Positions 56,960-64,000 of a stretch of 64,000 nt of DNA are shown piece after piece. Source of the stretch: Castellaniella caeni NBRC 101664 (GTDB lineage: Bacteria > Pseudomonadota > Gammaproteobacteria > Burkholderiales > Burkholderiaceae_B). Positions within the stretch are counted from its first letter, which is position 1, and every line of letters starts with the position of its first letter. A model generated the notes under the pieces. It was not told where the DNA came from. It did no database searches and worked only from the letters and a program-made list of their open reading frames with translations. The stretch is from positions 1-64,000 of the forward strand of contig NZ_BCWN01000019.1 of assembly GCF_001592225.1 (NCBI RefSeq). Reading direction: 5' to 3'. Both the position numbers and the translations under genes were made by a program.

Positions 56960-58303
56960 CTCGGCTTGCGCTTTGCGCAGGCTGGCCGGGGGCACGCCCA
57001 TGGCTTCGCGGTACTTGGCGACGGTGCGCCGAGCGATGGTGATGCCGTGCGCGGCCAGCAGCTCGGTCAGGCGGGCGTCGGACAGCGGCTTGGCGGCGGG
57101 CTCGGCATCGAGCAGCGTGCGCATCCGGGCCTGGATGGCGAGGGCCGAGGCGTCCTCGCCCGAGGCCGTCTGCATCCCGGTGCCGAAGAAGTGCTTCAGT
57201 TCGAAGACCCCCCAGGGGGTCTGTGCGTACTTCATGCGCGTGGCGCGCGAGATCGTCGATTCGTGCAGACCCAGCGCCTGGGCCACGTCGCGCAGCACGA
57301 GCGGGCGCAAGGCGCGCGCGCCCTGTTCGAGAAAGGCGCGCTGGTGCTCGGCGATGAACTCGCCCACCCGCAGAATCGTCTGGCGTCGCTGGCCCAGCTG
57401 CTGGATCAGGCCGTGCGCCTGGCGCACCTGCTCGCGCAGGCCGCCGGGCGCGTCCAGCGCATCGAGCTGCGCCACGAGCGCCGTGTCCACGCGCAGGCGC
57501 GGTTCGAGCGCGGGGTTCAGGCTGACGCGCCAGGCCTGGCCTTCGCGGTAGAACAGCAGATCGGGCACCACGTAGGCGATGGCCTCCGTGTCCCAGGCAC
57601 TGACCGGGTGCGGATCGAGCTGCAGCAGCACCCGGTGCGCCGCATCGAGCGCCTCGCGCGTGCAGTGCAGCGCGTCGCACAGGCGCCCCCAGCGCCCGGC
57701 GCCCAGGTCGTCGAGATGCTCGGTGAGGCGCGCCGCCAGCGCCTGCGCGGGGGTCGGCCACTCGCCCGTGCGGGCGCCCAGCTGCAGGCGCAGGCACTCG
57801 GCCAGCGACCGCGCGCCCACCCCCGCCGGATCGAAGGACTGCAGCAACCGCAAGGCGGTCTGCCATTCTTCGGCCTGGATCCGCAGCTCGGGCGGCAACG
57901 CCGCCGTGTACGCCTGGGGGTCGAAGTCCAAGTAGCCCCGCGCATCCAGCTCGCCGATCAGCAGCGTCACCAGCGCCTGGTCGCGCGGCGTGGCCCGCGT
58001 GGTGCTCAATTGTTGCAAGAGATGGTCGGTGAGGCTCGTCGTCGCCTCGGATTCCGGGATATCATCCGAGACATTCCGGCGCGCGGGCTGCGCCCAGTGG
58101 CGATCAAGCCTTTCCGCTTCGGCGGCCACTGTTTCCGCGGCGGGGTCTGCGCGTTCGAGCACCGGGTTGTCCGCCAGCGCCTGGGTGATTTCGTGTTCCA
58201 GCTCTTGGCTGGAACACTGCAGCAGCTTCAGCGCCTGGCGCAGCTGCGGCGTCAGCACCAGCTGCTGGTGCTGACCCAACTCCAGTGACGGTTGCGAACG
58301 CAT
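56948..58303 (-). CDS. rpoN: RNA polymerase sigma-54 factor
   Basis: 451 residues, slightly short. Region I (LELGQHQQLVLTPQLRQALKLLQ) binds activators. The core-binding region contains QSFDPAGVGARSL and the helix-turn-helix includes LGLHESTISRATRMKYAQTPWG. The RpoN box ARRTVAKYRE that reads the -24 element is near the end. The usual downstream hpf and ptsN genes of this locus are absent on this side; rhlE follows instead. The start is 15 bases from the divergent membrane-protein gene. Confidence 0.96.
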   Translation of the reverse strand: MRSQPSLELGQHQQLVLTPQLRQALKLLQCSSQELEHEITQALADNPVLERADPAAETVAAEAERLDRHWAQPARRNVSDDIPESEATTSLTDHLLQQLSTTRATPRDQALVTLLIGELDARGYLDFDPQAYTAALPPELRIQAEEWQTALRLLQSFDPAGVGARSLAECLRLQLGARTGEWPTPAQALAARLTEHLDDLGAGRWGRLCDALHCTREALDAAHRVLLQLDPHPVSAWDTEAIAYVVPDLLFYREGQAWRVSLNPALEPRLRVDTALVAQLDALDAPGGLREQVRQAHGLIQQLGQRRQTILRVGEFIAEHQRAFLEQGARALRPLVLRDVAQALGLHESTISRATRMKYAQTPWGVFELKHFFGTGMQTASGEDASALAIQARMRTLLDAEPAAKPLSDARLTELLAAHGITIARRTVAKYREAMGVPPASLRKAQAEPPR

Positions 58304-58318
58304 ACTCAACTTGAAACC

Positions 58319-58870
58319 ATGACCATGAACCAGGAAACCACCCAAACCCCCAGCCGACAAGACACCGCGCTGCTGCGCAAGATCGTGCTCAAGCTGACGG
58401 CGACGGCAAACATCACGTGCGCCGTGCTGGTCGTGCTGGTGGCACTGGTCTGGTACGACTTGCTGAACCGCCTGCTGGCGTTTGGCAACGGCCTTGATTA
58501 TGCCGGAAACCGTCTCATGGGGGCGGAAGCCACCGCGCTGGTGCAGCGCTACAACCCTTACTTCTGGGGGGTGCTGGTGGCCCTGTGCACGATTCTGCTG
58601 GCCTGGTGGGTGTACCTGATCGTGCGCGCCATCCACCGGCGCAGCCGTCTCAAGCTGGTGGACGCCCATTCGTTCTCGCAGCTGGCCGAACAGCTGTCGG
58701 CCCCGGCACTGGACGTGCTGCTGTGGGCCTGGCAGCCGCACGACGAGCCGCTGCGCGTGGGCGACCTGCAGCTGGCCCGCGCCGAGCTCTCAGGCGGGCG
58801 CGCCGCCCGGCTGCAGCAGGCGGCCCAGCAGCTGGCCGTGCTGCAAAACGCCCGTCAGCGCGAACACTGA
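58319..58870 (+). CDS. Hypothetical two-helix membrane protein
   Basis: 183 residues from ATG 58319. Two membrane helices (about 30-50 and 80-105: ITCAVLVVLVALVWYDLL, FWGVLVALCTILLAWWVYLI) are followed by a soluble helical tail rich in Ala, Leu, Gln and Arg. No known family is recognised. It is divergent from rpoN, with a 15-base gap, so the promoters must lie inside one or both coding regions or be leaderless. Confidence 0.65.
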   Translation: MTMNQETTQTPSRQDTALLRKIVLKLTATANITCAVLVVLVALVWYDLLNRLLAFGNGLDYAGNRLMGAEATALVQRYNPYFWGVLVALCTILLAWWVYLIVRAIHRRSRLKLVDAHSFSQLAEQLSAPALDVLLWAWQPHDEPLRVGDLQLARAELSGGRAARLQQAAQQLAVLQNARQREH

Positions 58871-58907
58871 CGGGCGGCGGGGAGTTCGGCACGCCCAGGC
58901 GGCGGCC

Positions 58908-59963
58908 TCAGGCGGCCTGGCGGTTTTTCCACCAGTACCAGGCCACCCCCAGAATCAGGGCGATGCCCAGGTAGCCCAGCAACGGGTACACCGTGCCGAC
59001 CAGCGTGGTGAAGCCGGCAAAACTCAGCCCCAGTCCGACAAAGGCCGACACAGTGCCGATGATGCGGAATTTCGGCGTTTCGGGGTCGGCAAAACGGGCG
59101 CTGAAGGCAAAGAACATGCCCACCGCCGTGCTGTAGATCATGCAGCACAGCGAAATCATCATGAGCCATCCCAGCCAGGGGCTCAAGTGCTTGGCCAGCA
59201 ACACCGTGGGCATTTCAGCGCCCTGAATCTGATCCAGATTGGCGAACAGGCCGACGTTCAACAGCAAGATCAGCACGCCCAGCCCCAAACCGCCGAGCAC
59301 GCCGCCATAGGTGGTGTTGCGCAGGTTGCTGCTGGCCCCCGAGAGCACTGCCAGCAGCGGAAAACCCACCGCGATATTGAACGAGGCATACAACACGCCC
59401 CCCAGGAACCAGTTGGGGGCCGCACGGTCGTGCTGTGCAGCGGCCAGTGTGTTCAGGCTCTCGATCGAGGCATCGCTGCGAAACAGGGCGTAGATCACCA
59501 GCACGATGACCAGGCACAACAGCAAGGGGGTAACGGCGCTGATCAGATCGACGATGCGCTGCACGTTCAGGCAGAGCGTCAGCGACACCAGGACGGTCAT
59601 GAACAGGCCGCCGACGATCAGCGGCAGGCCAAAATGCTCGCGAAACAGCGAGCCGGTGCCCGCCAGCATGGCCACGCCCACGCCGAAAAGAAAGAAAATC
59701 AACGCCAGGTCGATGATGGAACCCAGACGCTCGCCAAAAATGGCGTTCAGCACCACCTTGTGCGAATGGGCGCGCAACTGCGTGCCGATGCGGGCCACCT
59801 GCATGCCGAGAAAGGCAAACAGCAGGCCGGCCACCAGCGTGCCCGCCACGCCCCAAAGGCCGAAATGGGTGAAAAACTGCAGAACTTCCTGACCCGATGC
59901 AAAACCACCACCGATGATCACGCTCATGTAGGCTGACGCCAGCTGAAGAATCTGACGATTCAC
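58908..59963 (-). CDS. YkvI-family membrane carrier
   Basis: 351 residues and ten or so membrane helices. It starts with VNRQILQLASAYMSVIIGGG followed by FASGQEVLQFF, an APC-fold signature with unwound glycine-rich TM1 typical of YkvI-like and NSS-related proteins. The substrate is unknown, perhaps an amino acid. GTG 59963 is the probable start; an internal ATG at 59927 would cut off conserved residues. Confidence 0.8.
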   Translation of the reverse strand: MNRQILQLASAYMSVIIGGGFASGQEVLQFFTHFGLWGVAGTLVAGLLFAFLGMQVARIGTQLRAHSHKVVLNAIFGERLGSIIDLALIFFLFGVGVAMLAGTGSLFREHFGLPLIVGGLFMTVLVSLTLCLNVQRIVDLISAVTPLLLCLVIVLVIYALFRSDASIESLNTLAAAQHDRAAPNWFLGGVLYASFNIAVGFPLLAVLSGASSNLRNTTYGGVLGGLGLGVLILLLNVGLFANLDQIQGAEMPTVLLAKHLSPWLGWLMMISLCCMIYSTAVGMFFAFSARFADPETPKFRIIGTVSAFVGLGLSFAGFTTLVGTVYPLLGYLGIALILGVAWYWWKNRQAA

Positions 59964-60461
59964 GATGCTCTCACTTGTCGCCCGCGGCCCCCGCGGGCCA
60001 GGCAGACTGTTTCGAATACGCCACAGGCGCGGCCTTTGACGGCCGCCCGTGTGCACCGCCCGGCCCCGTTGGATCGGGGTCTTTAATTGGGGACTGATGC
60101 AAGGTATTCTGACGTTTAAAAAGCCCAGGCCAATTGGTGGCGCGCCCGAGCATAAAGCGCGCATTGTGCCAATGAAAACGAATCTTGGCACTTGCACGAC
60201 GCTCAAAAATATGTTTGACTCTTGCCTATGGACTCATTTCGCGCACTCATCGCCCTTTGCTCGCAGATCACTGCGGCCGGGCCCGTGCGCGCGCCGCAGG
60301 CGGCACTCGCTCGCCTCGCCCCCTCGCTTTCCCTGTCGGGCCTGCTGCTACTAGCGATCGGTTGCCGGGCCTAGCGCCGCGTGGCAGTCCGGCAGCCTGT
60401 TCGCCACATCCCGTGATTTCGCGTCTGTGATCCAGACGTCGCCGCCCAGACAGGTATTGCC
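59964..60461. other. 498-base intergenic region between the YkvI-like gene and leuA
   Basis: It holds the 5' side of the minus-strand YkvI-like gene and the leader of leuA. An inverted repeat GTGCCAA (60166-60172) / TTGGCAC (60185-60191) precedes a probable leader-peptide gene (60228-60374). After it come two stem-loops: TGCCGG/CCGGCA (60363-60394) over the leader stop, and CGTCTG/CAGACG (60422-60438) close to the leuA ribosome site. No other gene is supported. Confidence 0.6.
60228..60374 (+). CDS. leuL: Putative leucine leader peptide
   Basis: A 48-residue frame, ATG 60228 to TAG 60374, ends SLSGLLLLAIGCRA. Four leucine codons in a row (CTG CTG CTA CTA, 60342-60353) stand near its end, and 10 or so of the 48 residues are leucine. 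CTA is a codon rarely used in this GC-rich window, so two adjacent ones are striking. The position, 88 bases before leuA and with stem-loops right after the leucine run, fits a translational attenuator. There is no clear Shine-Dalgarno, and no T-rich terminator is obvious. Confidence 0.55.
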   Translation: MDSFRALIALCSQITAAGPVRAPQAALARLAPSLSLSGLLLLAIGCRA

Positions 60462-62165
60462 ATGATCAAGAATCCAGCCTCCAAATACGTCCCCTTCAAG
60501 GCGTTTACCCACGATTACGCCGAACGCACCTGGCCCAGCAAGCGCATCACCACGCCCCCCATCTGGATGAGCACCGACCTGCGCGACGGCAATCAAGCCC
60601 TCATCGAGCCCATGAGCGTCGAGCGCAAGGTGCGCTTTTTCGAGCAGCTGGTGAAAATCGGCTTCAAGGAAATCGAAGTCGGCTTTCCGTCGGCCTCGCA
60701 AACCGACTACGACTTCGTGCGCAAGCTGATCGACGAAAAGCGCATCCCCGATGACGTCACCATCATCGGCCTGACGCAAGCGCGCGGCGACCTCATCCCG
60801 CGCACCGTGCAGGCCCTGGCCGGCGCCAGGCACGCCATCGTGCACATGTACAACGCGTGTGCCCCGGCCTTCCGCAAGATCGTCTTCAACATGAACCCCG
60901 ACGAAGTGCGCGCCGTCGCCATCGAGGGCACCAAGATCGTCAAGGCCGAAGTCGCCAAGCACCCTGAAACCCACTGGCGCTACGAATATTCGCCCGAGGT
61001 CTTCAGCACCACCGAGCCCGAAGTCGCCCTGGACGTCTGCAACGCCGTGGTCGCCACCTGGCAGCCCACCGTCGAAGACAAGATCATCCTCAACCTGCCG
61101 GCCACCATCGAGGCCACCACGCCCAACCGCTACGCCGACCAGATCGAGTGGATGCACCGCAACCTGGCCGAGCGCGACAAGATCGTCGTCAGCGTGCACC
61201 CGCACAACGACCGCGGCACGGCGGTAGCCGCCGCCGAACTGGCCGTGATGGCCGGGGCCGACCGCATCGAAGGCTGCCTGTTTGGCAACGGCGAGCGCAC
61301 CGGCAACGTTGATCTGGTCACCCTCGCCCTCAATCTGTACACCCAGGGCATCCACCCGGGGCTCGATTTCTCGGACATCGACGAAGTGCGCCGCTGCGTC
61401 GAAGAGTGCAACCAGCTGCCGGTGCACCCGCGCCACCCGTACGTGGGCGACCTGGTCTTCACCGCGTTTTCGGGCTCGCACCAGGATGCCATCAAAAAGG
61501 GTTTCGCCATCCAGAAGCCCGACGCCGTCTGGGAAGTGCCCTACCTGCCCATCGACCCCGCCGACCTGGGCCGCAGCTACGACGCGGTCATCCGCGTCAA
61601 CAGCCAGTCGGGCAAGGGCGGGGTGTCGTACCTGCTCGAGCAAGAACACGGCCTGGTGCTGCCGCGCCGCCTGCAGATCGAGTTCAGCCGCGCCATCCAG
61701 CGCGTCACCGACGAGACCGGCCACGAAGTCACGCCCAAAGACGTGTTCGACATCTTCTCGAAAGAATATCTCAACCCGGCGGCCCCCTGGACGCTGGTGC
61801 GCCACCGCATCACCGGCAGCCCCAAGACCACGGGCCAGAAGCAGTTTGCCATCGAGGTCGAGGTCTCGGTCAACGGCCAGACGCGGCACCTGACGGGCCA
61901 CGGCGACGGCGCGATCTCGGCCTTTGTGGACGCCCTGGGCATTGAAGCCCGCGTGATGGACTACCAAGAGCACGCCATCGGCACCGGCACCGACACGCGC
62001 GCCGCCTCGTATGTGGAAATGCGCATCGGGGATGCCGCCAACGGCTATGGCGTGGGCATCCACGAAGACATCGTCACCTCGTCGTTCCTGGCTATCCTGA
62101 GCGCGGTGAACCGCCAGGTGATGGCCGGCAAAGACATGCCGATGCGGGTTTCAGAAGCTGCCTGA
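60462..62165 (+). CDS. leuA: 2-isopropylmalate synthase (long form)
   Basis: 567 residues, the LeuA type 2 long form. It condenses acetyl-CoA with 2-oxoisovalerate, the committed step of leucine synthesis. The TIM barrel includes [35 protein letters not shown] and [15 protein letters not shown] with metal ligands D, H and N. The C-terminal leucine-binding regulatory domain (about 440-567) is present, so feedback inhibition is expected. CAGGTATTGCC precedes the ATG. Other leu genes are not adjacent. Confidence 0.96.
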   Translation: MIKNPASKYVPFKAFTHDYAERTWPSKRITTPPIWMSTDLRDGNQALIEPMSVERKVRFFEQLVKIGFKEIEVGFPSASQTDYDFVRKLIDEKRIPDDVTIIGLTQARGDLIPRTVQALAGARHAIVHMYNACAPAFRKIVFNMNPDEVRAVAIEGTKIVKAEVAKHPETHWRYEYSPEVFSTTEPEVALDVCNAVVATWQPTVEDKIILNLPATIEATTPNRYADQIEWMHRNLAERDKIVVSVHPHNDRGTAVAAAELAVMAGADRIEGCLFGNGERTGNVDLVTLALNLYTQGIHPGLDFSDIDEVRRCVEECNQLPVHPRHPYVGDLVFTAFSGSHQDAIKKGFAIQKPDAVWEVPYLPIDPADLGRSYDAVIRVNSQSGKGGVSYLLEQEHGLVLPRRLQIEFSRAIQRVTDETGHEVTPKDVFDIFSKEYLNPAAPWTLVRHRITGSPKTTGQKQFAIEVEVSVNGQTRHLTGHGDGAISAFVDALGIEARVMDYQEHAIGTGTDTRAASYVEMRIGDAANGYGVGIHEDIVTSSFLAILSAVNRQVMAGKDMPMRVSEAA

Positions 62166-62194
62166 TCGGGCAGCGGCTGCTGCAGACTGCGGGC

Positions 62195-62215
62195 GCCCGC
62201 CCCACGAGGGCGGGC
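62195..62215. terminator. GC-rich hairpin after leuA
   Basis: GCCCGCCC (62195-62202), a five-base loop and GGGCGGGC (62208-62215) form an eight-pair stem between the convergent leuA and the small minus-strand gene. No T run follows, so termination may be partial or rho-assisted. Confidence 0.4.
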
Positions 62216-62233
62216 CGCCTTGGAAAGACCCCG

Positions 62234-62551
62234 TCAATACACGATGGCAAGCCCCGGGAGATCGACTGTCACCCGGGGCTTTTCCAATGCCTGCACGGCA
62301 TGCGTGGCGAATTCCTGGGCCAGGCTGCCCTTGGCGGACAAATTGGCATAGCCCAGGGCGTCGGCCACCCCGAGGATTTTGTCGAGCAGCAGCACCTTGC
62401 CGCTGACGCGTAAGGGTTCGCAGCCCAGCGCCTGCCACTGCTGCGCGAACCAGTCGCGCGCCGCCCGCGCGGCGGCGGGCTCGATCGGCGTATCGACGTC
62501 GAGTTCGAGCGAGCGATGGGCGTCGAAGACAATGATGACGTGACCCTGCAT
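62234..62551 (-). CDS. Hypothetical small protein
   Basis: 105 residues. MQGHVIIVFDAHRSLELDVD opens a mixed alpha/beta fold. The middle contains ARAARDWFAQQWQALG, and SGKVLLLDKILGVADALGYANL follows, suggesting a small compact domain with no signal peptide. I do not recognise the family. It follows the DUF1840 gene after 10 bases on the same strand, so both are probably one operon. Confidence 0.65.
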   Translation of the reverse strand: MQGHVIIVFDAHRSLELDVDTPIEPAAARAARDWFAQQWQALGCEPLRVSGKVLLLDKILGVADALGYANLSAKGSLAQEFATHAVQALEKPRVTVDLPGLAIVY

Positions 62552-62561
62552 GAATGGCCTC

Positions 62562-62906
62562 TTACCAGATGGGGGCGGGTTCCCAGGTGACGTCTTCGCC
62601 CTTTTCGCGCGACAGGCGCAACATGGCCAGCAGCGGCCAAGCCCGGCGGCGCATGCCGACATGCTGGGCGATGGGGTGTTCGGTGGCGTCGTCGTGCTCG
62701 CCCGTGTTGTCGTTGTGCGAGGTATCGGTGGCCATGAGGGATTCGATGCCGGCAATGGCGGCATCGAGCTGCGCCTTGGTGATGACACCGCGCTCGGGCA
62801 GGTCGGGGGTGTCGAAATGCTTGCCCGCAGCCACCAGGATGGGCTTGGCGTGCTGCGCAAACATCAGCACTTCAGCGGCGGATTTCGACTGAAACAAAAT
62901 GAGCAT
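62562..62906 (-). CDS. DUF1840 protein
   Basis: 114 residues. MLILFQSKSAAEVLMFAQHA at the start, RGVITKAQLDAAIAGIES in the middle and RAWPLLAMLRLSREKGEDVTW at the end form the DUF1840 pattern, a small cytosolic family mostly found in betaproteobacteria. No function is known. GGGAAACC lies just ahead of the ATG. Confidence 0.8.
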   Translation of the reverse strand: MLILFQSKSAAEVLMFAQHAKPILVAAGKHFDTPDLPERGVITKAQLDAAIAGIESLMATDTSHNDNTGEHDDATEHPIAQHVGMRRRAWPLLAMLRLSREKGEDVTWEPAPIW

Positions 62907-62996
62907 GGTGGTTTCCCGCAATGGACATAAACATACACTAACCCAAGTTCCGCACCCTGCCAAGCTGGAGAATATCCGCTTTGACAGGAGACCGGC

Positions 62997-64000
62997 ATGC
63001 CGCAAATCACCGTCTGGCGCCCCCGTGGGTGCGGCTTTCGCGGCCAGCACGGCGATGGCGATCTTCATCGGATTGCCTTGCGCCCTCGCGGGCGCGGCTT
63101 TCGCGCATGCCAGCGGCGCGTGCAAATCTTGGGCCTCCTGATCTGGATAGACCTCGGAATCCTGCCGAGGTTCCCCGCCGCGTCGGCCCAGGCCGCCCTC
63201 ACCTGCCTGATGCCGCAGCCGGAGCACGGCAGCCTGCCGCCCTGCGGGGCCAGCGCCAGCCTCGGCCCGACGCCAGAGCCGGACGTGGACACCGGCATCA
63301 GCAACCCCATCCAGCGGCTGAGCGGCGAGAAATTCCTGCGCGAGATCGACCTGCCCGAGGCGCTGGACGGCGGCACGCCGGGCTTCGTGCGGCTGTACCG
63401 CTCGCACGCGGCGGCCAGCGGCCCGCTGGGCCTGGGCTGGTTCAGCGAATACGACATCCGGCTGGCGCGCACGGCAACGGGCTGGCAGCTGCGGCTGCCC
63501 GACGGCCGCCTGTACCGCTACGACGCCCGCGGGCAAGGCGCCTCGCCCCTGGCGGGGCGTATCGTGCCAGCCGCCGAGGATGGCACCGCCCGGGCCGACG
63601 CCGCTGGTGCGGCTGGTGTCGCTAGTGTCGCCAGGCAGCGCCCCCGATGGGAGGGCCCGGATGGGCGTACGCTGAGCTTCGATGCACGGGGGCGCCTGCG
63701 CGCGCTGCACTCACCGGGCCGACGTCCAACCACGCTCGACTACCACACCGTCGGCCCGCTCAGCGGCCTGCTGCGCCAGGTGCGGCGCGGTACGCGCGCC
63801 TTGGCCCTGCACTACGAGACCGTGGGCGGCCACATCGTGCTGGGCACCCTGGAAACCCCACTGGGCAGCTTCCGCTATCACTACGATGCCGTGGCCGCCG
63901 ATATGGCGGCACTTTCGTCCGCGGCACCGCTTCCCCGGCTGCTGCGCGTCGTCCGCCCGGATGCCATGCAGCGCCAGTATCACTACGAGCCCGAGCGGCA
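62997..64000 (+). CDS. RHS-repeat / DUF6531-type protein, N-terminal part (cut by window)
   Basis: The frame is open from ATG 62997 (GGAG six bases upstream) to the window end, 334 codons. A basic start (WRPRGCGFRGQHGDGD) is followed by a hydrophobic stretch with a possible cleavage site (QILGLLIWIDLGILPRFPAASAQA). Then comes NPIQRLSGEKFLREIDLP, a DUF6531-like opening, and GFVRLYRSHAAASGPLGLGW. RHS/YD-type beta strands follow (SFDARGRL, LHYETVGG, FRYHYDAV, RQYHYEPER). Such proteins encapsulate C-terminal toxins or act at the surface. The tip and any immunity gene lie beyond the window. Confidence 0.8.
   Translation, partial: MPQITVWRPRGCGFRGQHGDGDLHRIALRPRGRGFRACQRRVQILGLLIWIDLGILPRFPAASAQAALTCLMPQPEHGSLPPCGASASLGPTPEPDVDTGISNPIQRLSGEKFLREIDLPEALDGGTPGFVRLYRSHAAASGPLGLGWFSEYDIRLARTATGWQLRLPDGRLYRYDARGQGASPLAGRIVPAAEDGTARADAAGAAGVASVARQRPRWEGPDGRTLSFDARGRLRALHSPGRRPTTLDYHTVGPLSGLLRQVRRGTRALALHYETVGGHIVLGTLETPLGSFRYHYDAVAADMAALSSAAPLPRLLRVVRPDAMQRQYHYEPER

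Overview
This 64 kb window is a high-GC bacterial chromosome segment. The gene content points to a betaproteobacterium of the Burkholderiales, most likely Alcaligenaceae-like (the Bordetella / Castellaniella / Pusillimonas neighbourhood). The evidence is the order petA-petB-petC-sspA-sspB, a System II cytochrome c maturation pair (resB-ccsA) next to a cytochrome c4 and engB, yifL/lptM-lysA behind mrcA, aroK-aroB-dgt, and a YXWGXW-repeat protein. The genus is inferred, not proven.

Layout. 1-9 kb is accessory in character and visibly less GC-rich. It holds a DUF4351 gene tail, a shrunken IS21-type element, a two-gene module of a small YHGYP-motif protein plus an ImmA/IrrE-type protein, an O-antigen-ligase-like membrane protein, a hicAB toxin-antitoxin pair with a perfect operator palindrome, a NusG/RfaH-type antiterminator, a purine permease, and a second diverged copy of the YHGYP-ImmA module placed right behind ssb. 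9-24 kb is core: ssb, an MFS transporter, uvrA, dgt-aroB-aroK, mrcA-lptM-lysA, and a membrane GGDEF/EAL protein. 24-37.5 kb is the heme and respiration block: ccsA-resB, cytochrome c4, engB, hemB, a DegS-like protease, a Nif3-family protein, mscL, the bc1 complex petABC, sspAB and a tRNA-Thr. 37.7-49 kb is envelope and transport: YXWGXW protein, CPA1 antiporter plus CLC channel, TAXI-TRAP transporter with DUF1850, and the DUF2868-DUF3482 GTPase pair. 49-64 kb holds TPM/LemA, Fur-linked bfd-bfr, prfC, a LysE exporter, a DEAD-box helicase, rpoN, a YkvI-like carrier, leuA behind a leucine-codon-rich leader peptide, two small proteins, and the start of an RHS-repeat gene cut by the window end.

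The strongest candidate for something undescribed is the pair of YHGYP-ImmA/IrrE modules. Two diverged copies lie 5 kb apart. Both have the small gene first, the same 8-bp stop/start overlap and a palindrome upstream of the small gene. In the second copy the metalloprotease HExxH motif is destroyed while the fold-defining downstream motif is kept. This suggests a sensor/antitoxin-like or regulatory module with one catalytic and one non-catalytic paralogue. The other notable regulatory observation is a probable leucine attenuator upstream of leuA.
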